From assembly GCA_020633895.1 (NCBI GenBank), contig JACKCT010000033.1:1-15773 (forward strand): a DNA stretch of 15,773 nucleotides, written 5' to 3'. The stretch is from Deltaproteobacteria bacterium. Lineage in GTDB: Bacteria > Lernaellota > Lernaellaia > JACKCT01. The notes beneath the pieces are model-generated. The model worked only from the letters and a program-made list of their open reading frames with translations. It made no database searches and was not told the origin of the DNA. The position numbers were made by a program, and so were the translations under genes. This document shows, piece by piece, positions 6,248-11,766 of this stretch (positions are counted from its first letter, which is position 1; each line of letters opens with the position of its first letter).

Positions 6248-7729
6248 ATGACACTGCGTTTGGAGATGCCCGATAACCTGGCCGAGGCTCGGGGGCTGGC
6301 CGTGAACATCGTTGCCGAGGCGCACCGGGAGGTGATCGACCGGGCCACCACCGAAACGGTCGAACGGGCCGTGCTGCGCATGCTCGGAATGCAGGGCGCG
6401 AGCGAACAGGGCATCCCGTGGCCGGAGGCGCTGGTGCGCCATCTGGGACCGAAAATCGCCGGCGGCGCGGCGCGACCGGTGCTCACCGCCATGCTCAAGG
6501 CCGGGGCCCGGAGCATGGACGCGCTGGTGGCGGCGATTGTCGCGGGCAAAGCGGATCTGTCCGGCGATGCCGCCCCGGCCGACGAGTTGGAGTCGCTGGC
6601 GGCCGAGCTTCGCTCCCACGCGGACGCTCATCTGAAAAAGGTCTCGGAAGAACGGGCCGAGTTGCGCAAAAAGCTGCGCAAGCCGACGCGGCCGTGGATT
6701 TACGCCGTGGTCGGCGGCGGGCCCATCGACTATCGCGTGCAGCAAGCCCAGGAGGCGGCCCGGCAGGGGGCGGACGTCATCGCCGTGCTGGCCGGACCCG
6801 ACCGAGGCGGCGCCATGCGCGCCGGGGACGTGACCGTCAACGACTATCGCACCTTGCGCGCGGCCTTCGACGCCGTCGGCGAAGAATTGGGACGCTACGT
6901 GTCGCTGGCGGTGAACACGCGCGGCCTGCGCATGCCGGAGATGGCCGCTATCGCCGCTTGGGAAGGCGCCGACGTGATCCTCTGCGACCCCTGGCCCGGC
7001 ACGTTGTTCCACCAGTTCAACTCGGTGCGCGCGTTCGTCGACCAATACGCCGCCCGCCGATGCGCCGCCCGAGGCGCGGTGACGGTGAGCACGGGCGAAG
7101 ACGAACTGCTGCAAGCCGTGGACCCGGTGGCGGGCGCGGGCCTGCTGATGGGCTCGTGGCTGTTGTCCGAGGCGATGTGCAGTAAGGCGGGGCTGCCGGC
7201 CGAGCGGGTCGCGCTGTCCTACACCACCGCCGTCGACCCGGAGTTGCCCGACAGCCTGTCCTACGAACTGGCCAATGTGCTGGCGATGCGCGCCGCGTTC
7301 CCCGAGCATCCGGCGCGGGTCATGCCTTCCCCCCGTTCGTCGGGCCATCCGGACGCGGACCAATCGCGCCAGGCGCTGATGCCGCTGATCGCGGCCGTGG
7401 GCGGTGGGGGGGCGCCGGTGATGCTCGGCCTGCCGCCGGATTCGCCGTCCTTCACGCAGGCCATCCACCAGACGCAGTTCGCCTTTGACGCCGCGGAGGA
7501 CCTGGCCGACAGCCTGGCCGTCGCCGACGAAGGCCTGATCGCCAAGCGGCCCATCGTCATCATGGAGGAGACGATCGAGCTGCTTTCCCATGTCGAGTCG
7601 GCGGGCCTGTTCGAAGCCGTCGGCCAGGGCGTCTTCGCCGACATGGGCCTGCCCCGCCACGCCGGCAAGGGCGCCGAGGGCGTGGTGCAAAAAGCGGCGG
7701 ACTACTGGGATCCGACGAGTTCGGAATAG
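6248..7729 (+). CDS. lysine 5,6-aminomutase alpha-subunit (KamD)-like protein, divergent active site, orphan
   Basis: 493 residues from the ATG with GGGAG eight bases upstream. This start aligns with the KamD N-terminus, and a longer frame from 6119 does not. KamD is the TIM-barrel subunit of adenosylcobalamin- and PLP-dependent lysine 5,6-aminomutase. Family stretches are clear: TTETVERAVLRMLG (34-47), AARQGADVIAV (170-180), GLRMPEMAA (226-234), STGEDELL (281-288), AGLPAERV (314-321), DPELPDSLSYELA (330-342) and the ending GKGAEGVVQKAADYWDP. Against the Clostridium enzyme recalled from memory, Asp298 is kept (Asp285) and Lys370 is Arg357. Arg184 and Ser189 fall in a shortened, unlike loop (182-199); Ser238 is Arg225, Tyr263 is Pro250 and Arg268 is His255. 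No cobalamin-binding KamE partner or other lysine-fermentation gene is in the window. Lysine mutase activity is therefore doubtful; homology is firm and function unknown. Confidence 0.85.
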   Translation: MTLRLEMPDNLAEARGLAVNIVAEAHREVIDRATTETVERAVLRMLGMQGASEQGIPWPEALVRHLGPKIAGGAARPVLTAMLKAGARSMDALVAAIVAGKADLSGDAAPADELESLAAELRSHADAHLKKVSEERAELRKKLRKPTRPWIYAVVGGGPIDYRVQQAQEAARQGADVIAVLAGPDRGGAMRAGDVTVNDYRTLRAAFDAVGEELGRYVSLAVNTRGLRMPEMAAIAAWEGADVILCDPWPGTLFHQFNSVRAFVDQYAARRCAARGAVTVSTGEDELLQAVDPVAGAGLLMGSWLLSEAMCSKAGLPAERVALSYTTAVDPELPDSLSYELANVLAMRAAFPEHPARVMPSPRSSGHPDADQSRQALMPLIAAVGGGGAPVMLGLPPDSPSFTQAIHQTQFAFDAAEDLADSLAVADEGLIAKRPIVIMEETIELLSHVESAGLFEAVGQGVFADMGLPRHAGKGAEGVVQKAADYWDPTSSE

Positions 7730-7759
7730 CGCGGTGGGGCGGCGTGCGTGCGCTGAACG

Positions 7760-7788
7760 GAGCCGCGAGCCGTAGCGAGCGGGTGACG
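7760..7788 (+). repeat. degenerate intergenic repeat, copy A
   Basis: Begins GAGCCGCGAGC and carries the core CCGTAGCGAGCGGGTGACG. Its reverse complement recurs almost perfectly at 8063-8091 (one internal mismatch), so the two copies form a long inverted repeat about 275 bases apart. It lies 30 bases downstream of the aminomutase-like gene. Confidence 0.85.
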
Positions 7789-7819
7789 CTCTCGATTTTC
7801 GAGATGGTTTCGCCCGATC

Positions 7820-7849
7820 AGAGCCGCGCACGGTAGTAAGCGGTTGGTG
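7820..7849 (+). repeat. degenerate intergenic repeat, copy B
   Basis: A weaker relative of copy A in the same orientation, about 61 bases further on. It shares GAGCCGCG, then a diverged GGTAGTAAGCGG core where copy A has CGTAGCGAGCGG. It looks like a decayed member of the same family. Confidence 0.5.
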
Positions 7850-7955
7850 GCGCTTAGCGAAAATCGTTCGTTATTTACCGAATCAAACCGCTCGACGACC
7901 CCGCGCTAACGCTTGGGGCACTGATTGGGCGTACCGTATTTCAAACAACGGCCGA

Positions 7956-7984
7956 GAGATCCCTCACTTCGTTCGGGATGACAA
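7956..7984. repeat. short palindromic intergenic repeat
   Basis: The ATCCC/GGGAT arms enclose TCACTTCGTTC and are followed by GACAA. From memory, near-identical GATCCCTCACTTCG...GGGATGACA elements are scattered through intergenic DNA of many unrelated bacteria. I could not verify copy number. It sits between the two outward pairs of the other repeat family. Confidence 0.5.
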
Positions 7985-8006
7985 CGATTTGAAGCAGGTT
8001 GGACGA

Positions 8007-8034
8007 ACCCGCTCCCTGACGGTCGCGGCTCCGA
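8007..8034 (-). repeat. degenerate intergenic repeat, copy D
   Basis: Read on the minus strand it begins GAGCCGCGACCGTCAGGG and ends AGCGGGTTCG, the same family as copies A and C with a variant centre. It lies about 55 bases from copy C in the same orientation. Confidence 0.65.
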
Positions 8035-8062
8035 AGGCGCGTGAGCTTTTTCAAAAACATTC

Positions 8063-8091
8063 CGTCACCCGCTCGCTACGGCTCACGGCTC
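8063..8091 (-). repeat. degenerate intergenic repeat, copy C
   Basis: Read on the minus strand it starts GAGCCGTGAGC and carries CCGTAGCGAGCGGGTGACG, matching copy A except for one internal base. It lies about 30 bases past the stop of the minus-strand gene that ends at 8123. The A and C copies therefore sit symmetrically at both ends of this 393-base non-coding block. I see no gene in 7730-8122. Confidence 0.85.
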
Positions 8092-8122
8092 GGATCGGAC
8101 GGGCAGCCACGCGCCTAACAAC

Positions 8123-8848
8123 TCACCAAGGAATCGACACCCCACCCCACGCCAGCACCTGCGGGCGGCGTTCATTCGCGACTTGCCCCGTCGCCGCGAT
8201 TTCGAAAACCCAATAGCGCGCGCGCACGCCGATCTGGCCGTAACCGCCGGCGAGTTCCGATCCACCGCCCTCGTCCCTTTCGATGGACTGGTCGCCCTCG
8301 GGACGAAGGGTCGTGGTGGTGCGCCTCGTGCCGGTGTCGTCGAAGAACAGCCCGCCGGAAACCAACGGCGCAACCTCCCACGTCAATCGAGGTCTCTCGC
8401 CTTCGGCCGGCGCGCCGGGAGTGCGTTCGGTGTCTCCCCATGCGAAGGGGAACTGGACGATCAACCCCGCCGCCAGGCCGCCGTCGGTCTCGTATTCGCG
8501 TATCTGCTTGGTGCCGTCGGAGATGGCGCGCGTCGTGTCGGACACCAGCCGCTCGGGCCGCCCGAAGAACTCCAGCTCCAGCCCCGCCTCCAACCACGAC
8601 CGACGCAGCACATGCCCCGTCGCGTCCAGATGCAGCAGCCACCCGAATTCCAGATCCGGGTCGTACACCACGCCGCCTCCCAGACGCAGCGTCCAGGGAT
8701 AGGCGTCGGGCAGATCGGCACGTTCGAGGGTGTCGGGCATGGGGGCGGTGTTCGCGCTCGGCGCGGGATCGTCCTGCGCCCACACGGGGGCGGCGACGGC
8801 CAAGGCCGTCCACAGGGCGACAACGATGGTCGCGGTCGCGCGCGTCAT
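8123..8848 (-). CDS. putative outer-membrane beta-barrel protein, hypothetical
   Basis: 241 residues. A signal peptide is evident: hydrophobic core at about 7-20, VWA-Q cleavage near residue 24. The mature chain has alternating strand-like segments (WTLRLGGGVVY, LEAGLELEFFG, GGLAAGLIVQFPFAW, YGQIGVRARYWVFEIAATG) and ends in a C-terminal Trp (SIPW), which suits the beta-signal of outer-membrane barrels. No family was recognised. The gene starts 12 bases after the stop of the GH5 gene on the same strand, so the two are probably cotranscribed. Its ribosome-binding site is poor, and translation may depend on coupling to the upstream gene. A role with the glycosidase, such as a surface porin or anchor, is only inferred from the pairing. 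Confidence 0.75.
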   Translation of the reverse strand: MTRATATIVVALWTALAVAAPVWAQDDPAPSANTAPMPDTLERADLPDAYPWTLRLGGGVVYDPDLEFGWLLHLDATGHVLRRSWLEAGLELEFFGRPERLVSDTTRAISDGTKQIREYETDGGLAAGLIVQFPFAWGDTERTPGAPAEGERPRLTWEVAPLVSGGLFFDDTGTRRTTTTLRPEGDQSIERDEGGGSELAGGYGQIGVRARYWVFEIAATGQVANERRPQVLAWGGVSIPW

Positions 8849-8860
8849 ACCGGAACCAGC

Positions 8861-10219
8861 CTAGGATTTGGGCCGGAACGTCACGGTGCGTTGCGTGACG
8901 TCCGGATCGCCGTAGATGGTCACGGTCCCGCGCTGGAAGTCGATCACCGGATAGGCGATGCCGGTGTTGTCGGTGGATTCGACCGTCCAGCCCTGGTTGG
9001 GATACACATGGGCGGGGATTTTCACCTCCACCCACGGCCGGGAATCGGCGTAGTTCTCATACGTCACGTGGAAAACGCGCGTGTCCGGATCGTAGCCGTA
9101 TTCGATCAGCCGCCCGGAGGTGGTGTCCGGATAGGGCCGCTGCAACGCCCCGACCAAATACTCCCAACGCACGTTCCGAGCCGAGTCCACCAGATCAAAT
9201 CCGCCGCCGCCGTAGTAGTCCCACCAAAGCAGGCTCAGGCCCGCGTCGTCCACGCCGCTCGCCACGTCGGCCGCGAAATCGGCAAAGCCCGGCTCGCCGT
9301 AAACCATGCCCGATTCGCCGACCACCACCGGCATGCCGATGCGCGCACCCTCGTCCAGGTAGCGGTCCAACTCCTTGGTGATCTTCTCGGGCGGGAAGTT
9401 GTAGCCGTTGCCGTTGCCCAGGGCGCTGGCGCCCGGATAGAGATGGGGCGAAAAGGCCACGCGCTCGGCGTCCACCAGTGCCTTGAATTTGAACCCGACG
9501 CTGTAGAGCAAGGTGGGCTCGACAATAATCCACGGGTCCGGGTCGCGGGCGCGAATGGCGTCGATGATGTCTTCGTAAAGCGGCGCGAGCATCTCGGTTT
9601 CGAAATCGGAGCCCACTGTGAGCCAGCCGCCGTGGGGCTCGTTGAAGATGTCGTAGGCGAAGATCAGATCCGTGCCCGCGAAGTAGTCGGCGAAATCTTC
9701 CCACACCTCGACCAGGCGCGAGACGTATTCCTCGCGGGTCCAGAAATCCGCGGCGGCGGCGATAAAGCTCCAGGGCTCGGCCATGTCCGCGTAATCCTCG
9801 CAGGTCCACGACGGCATGCCGTTGCCGGATGTCAGCGGACACCACTGCCACTGATGCAGGTCCAGCACTACGCGCAATCCGGCGTCATGGGCCGCCTGCA
9901 CCGTCGGGCCGACGACGTCGGTCAGGTAGGACTCGTCCACCTGCCCCTCGACCGGTTCGTATTGGGCCCAGGAAAACGGCAGACGCACGGCGTTGAAACC
10001 CAGGGCGGCAATCAGTTCAAAATCCTCGGGCGTGTGGTGGTAGCCGCCGTACTCCATGCCGGCGAAGTTGAAGCCTTGCAGCAGGACCTCGTTGCCGTCC
10101 GCGTCGGTCAGGGGCGGCGGCGCGGCGGGGTTGCAGTCCCGGCCCTCGGCCCCCAGCAGGGCCAAGGCCAAGACGAGACTCACGGCGAAGATCGAAAGGC
10201 GTCGGGCGAGGCGCGTCAT
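8861..10219 (-). CDS. exported glycoside hydrolase family 5 enzyme, endoglycoceramidase/cellulase-like
   Basis: 452 residues from the ATG preceded by GGAG seven bases upstream. An N-terminal signal segment (about 4-25) directs export. The catalytic TIM barrel covers about 45-355. Arg79 is in NAVRLPFSW, His122 in LDLHQW, acid/base Glu194 in IFNEPHGG, His259/Tyr261 in FSPHLYPG, nucleophile Glu302 in VVVGESG, and an aromatic pair lies at 332-333. These are the GH5 hallmarks, and retaining hydrolysis of beta-glycosidic bonds is expected. The FSPHLYP stretch and the C-terminal beta domain starting RPYPDTTSG (about 361-452) resemble endoglycoceramidases, which cut glycolipids, more than classical cellulases. 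This subfamily call is from memory and the substrate is uncertain. It is first in a two-gene unit with the outer-membrane protein gene. Confidence 0.92.
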   Translation of the reverse strand: MTRLARRLSIFAVSLVLALALLGAEGRDCNPAAPPPLTDADGNEVLLQGFNFAGMEYGGYHHTPEDFELIAALGFNAVRLPFSWAQYEPVEGQVDESYLTDVVGPTVQAAHDAGLRVVLDLHQWQWCPLTSGNGMPSWTCEDYADMAEPWSFIAAAADFWTREEYVSRLVEVWEDFADYFAGTDLIFAYDIFNEPHGGWLTVGSDFETEMLAPLYEDIIDAIRARDPDPWIIVEPTLLYSVGFKFKALVDAERVAFSPHLYPGASALGNGNGYNFPPEKITKELDRYLDEGARIGMPVVVGESGMVYGEPGFADFAADVASGVDDAGLSLLWWDYYGGGGFDLVDSARNVRWEYLVGALQRPYPDTTSGRLIEYGYDPDTRVFHVTYENYADSRPWVEVKIPAHVYPNQGWTVESTDNTGIAYPVIDFQRGTVTIYGDPDVTQRTVTFRPKS

Positions 10220-10292
10220 GTCATTGCTCCAAGGCAATCGCGAAAAATGCATTCGGTTTCGGTCGGAAAAACGGAGCGAAATCAGGAGGCTC

Positions 10293-10321
10293 ACCCTAAG
10301 TCGCCGCCCTTGAACCGTCAA
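10293..10321 (-). promoter_or_regulatory. candidate sigma70-type promoter of the GH5 unit
   Basis: On the minus strand, TTGACG (10316-10321) and TAGGGT (10293-10298) are separated by exactly 17 bases, about 75 bases upstream of the GH5 start. The -35 is good and the -10 is mediocre. No other motif stands out in 10220-10461, which is the divergent spacer with the small secreted-protein gene. Confidence 0.4.
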
Positions 10322-10461
10322 TAAAAAACTGAGCGTCGTCGCGGTGTCAGCCGGGCTTGAATGCGTGAGGAGCGCCACGGGTCGGGGCGATGAACGCTCG
10401 ACAAGGCCGCCGCCGCGCGGCATGATGCGCCTTCCACGGTCCGACACGAGGAGAATTCGAA

Positions 10462-10674
10462 ATGAAGAAGATCGCCTTCGCGCTGGTTTTGATGTTGACG
10501 ATGTCCTTCGCCGTCGCGGCGTCGGCTTGCCCCGGTTCGGATGCCTCGGCTGACGCGTCCGACGCCAAGATGGCCAAGGCCGAATGCGCCGACAAGATGG
10601 CGACGGACGAGAGCACCTGCGGCGACAAGGTCGACGACGTGGCCAAGGCCGACGAGGACACGGAAAAGATGTAA
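10462..10674 (+). CDS. small secreted acidic cysteine-containing protein, hypothetical
   Basis: 70 residues with a strong GAGGAG site about eight bases before the ATG. The N-terminus MKKIAFALVLMLTMSF is a clear signal peptide with cleavage likely at ASA-C, leaving a mature peptide of about 48 residues that starts at or near Cys23. The mature part is rich in Ala, Asp and Lys, with cysteines at 23, 42 and 53 and no hydrophobic core, so it is probably extended or metal-binding rather than a compact enzyme. ASAC could act as a weak lipobox, making Cys23 a lipid anchor. No family was recognised. It diverges from the GH5 gene and is followed 50 bases later by a strong terminator, which supports it as a real gene. 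Confidence 0.75.
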   Translation: MKKIAFALVLMLTMSFAVAASACPGSDASADASDAKMAKAECADKMATDESTCGDKVDDVAKADEDTEKM

Positions 10675-10721
10675 TCGCCGGTCGTCGGTTGACGCCGACG
10701 GCCTGCCTCATTCCCGCGACG

Positions 10722-10764
10722 AAAAAACGCGACGGCTGAAGACGGCCGTCGCGTTCTTGCTTGT
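10722..10764. terminator. bidirectional intrinsic terminator
   Basis: An 11-bp perfect stem (AACGCGACGGC at 10726-10736 with GCCGTCGCGTT at 10745-10755) closes an 8-base loop. On the plus strand it is followed by a T-rich tail (TTCTTGCTTG) for the small secreted-protein gene. On the minus strand it is followed by TTTTTT, serving the convergent lectin-domain gene ending at 10848. Confidence 0.85.
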
Positions 10765-10785
10765 TATTCCGCGCCTATCGGAAAA

Positions 10786-10823
10786 CCTGTGGGCAAGATC
10801 CTCACATAGATCTTGTCCATAGG
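10786..10823 (+). repeat. 15-bp inverted repeat of unknown role
   Basis: CCTGTGGGCAAGATC (10786-10800) and GATCTTGTCCATAGG (10809-10823) flank an 8-base loop. In plus-strand RNA all 15 positions pair, two of them G-U. On the minus strand those two become mismatches, so the plus strand is the better RNA. It lies just outside the bidirectional terminator, and no U-tract follows, so a terminator role is not obvious. Confidence 0.6.
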
Positions 10824-10847
10824 TCGTTCCTGGCGACCTCCGCGTTC

Positions 10848-11741
10848 CTACCCGAATCCGCAGCCTCCGTCGTCGTCGTCATCGTCGTTGTCCGGCTCGT
10901 CGTCGTCGATGAAGGGGATCTCGCTCTCGTCGTCGTCCCGCGTGCCGCCCAGGCCGTCGTCGTTGTCGTCGTCGAAGAAATCGTCGTCGTCGGCCGCGTC
11001 GTCATCGTCATCATCGCCGGGCACGAAGCGCTCGACCCGGGCCTGGAAGACGCCGTCGTTGTTGTCATAGGTGTTGTCATTGACCAGCAGCACGATCTCG
11101 CCGTCGCAGGGCGGCAGCCCCAGATACGCATTCCCCACATAAAACACGCAAGGCCCATCCGCCGCCGCCGAGCCCGAATCGCCGATGAGCGCCCCACGCT
11201 TGGCCTCGGCCATGGGGCATTCCTCGCCGCAGGTGATGGAACCGCCCTCGGGCCCCACCGTCGAAAACGGGCTGAGCACCGCCTCGCCGGTCGCGTCGAT
11301 CTTCACGATCGTCCCCCGCGACCGCTCCACCACCACGCCCGTGCCCACACCCGTGGCCGACGCCGCCGGGACGTCCACGTTCGCCGTGTCGGTGGTGCCG
11401 GTCATGCCGGTCGTGGTCGTCACGCTGGTGGTGGTCGTCGTGGTGGAGGGTGATGTCGACGAGGTCGACGCGGACGTCGTTGTCGTCGTGGTGGTCGAAG
11501 TTGTTGTCGTTGTCGTGGCGACGGTGCTCGACGTGGTGCTGGTCGACGGCTCAGTGGTGGTCGTCGTCGACGTGTCGGTCGTTGTCGTGGTCGTTGTCGT
11601 GGTCGTTGTCGTGGTCGTATCGTCGGTTGTCGCCGTCACGACGCCGTCATCCGCGGCATGGGCCGTCGCCCCGGCCGGAACGCACGCCGCCGCCAGGACC
11701 AAACACGCCAGGACGCGCATCAGACCCCGTGCGACGGACAT
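10848..11741 (-). CDS. secreted LecA-like galactose-binding-domain protein with Thr linker and poly-Asp tail
   Basis: 297 residues. The ATG at 11741 precedes a signal peptide (hydrophobic core about 9-20, cleavage near AHA-A at 29); upstream frame sequence is an antisense shadow. Residues about 37-112 are an almost pure Thr/Ser linker. A compact domain at about 143-238 resembles the LecA/PA-IL calcium-dependent galactose lectin fold: GTIVKIDATGEAV, GALIGDSG, FYVGNAYLG, GEIVLLVND, then NDNTYDNNDG. The equivalents of the LecA Ca2+/sugar ligands Asp100, Thr104, Asn107 and Asn108 would be Asp222, Thr224, Asn227 and Asn228, with a 2-residue shortening. Residues 243-291 are Asp-rich, and the protein ends GGCGFG. 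It lies 25 bases after the FG-GAP gene and is probably cotranscribed with it. Sugar binding is inferred, not proven. Confidence 0.82.
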   Translation of the reverse strand: MSVARGLMRVLACLVLAAACVPAGATAHAADDGVVTATTDDTTTTTTTTTTTTTTDTSTTTTTEPSTSTTSSTVATTTTTTSTTTTTTTSASTSSTSPSTTTTTTSVTTTTGMTGTTDTANVDVPAASATGVGTGVVVERSRGTIVKIDATGEAVLSPFSTVGPEGGSITCGEECPMAEAKRGALIGDSGSAAADGPCVFYVGNAYLGLPPCDGEIVLLVNDNTYDNNDGVFQARVERFVPGDDDDDDAADDDDFFDDDNDDGLGGTRDDDESEIPFIDDDEPDNDDDDDDGGCGFG

Positions 11742-11766
11742 GGCGAACCGGCGGCGCGGGCGGGCC

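Noticed and set aside
4297-6276. 659-codon plus-strand open frame
   Set aside because: Exactly antisense to the histidine kinase, whose domains and catalytic residues are complete. The plus frame has low-complexity His/Gln/Arg-rich sequence and no recognisable domain; a GC-rich shadow.
6143-7831. 562-codon minus-strand open frame
   Set aside because: Antisense to the aminomutase-like gene, with Arg/His/Gln-rich shadow composition.
7989-8216. 75-codon plus-strand open frame
   Set aside because: Made almost entirely of the intergenic repeats and runs into the antisense of the next gene; no ribosome-binding site.
8183-10324. 713-codon plus-strand open frame
   Set aside because: Antisense to the GH5 and outer-membrane protein genes; no domain, no ribosome-binding site, composition typical of a shadow frame.
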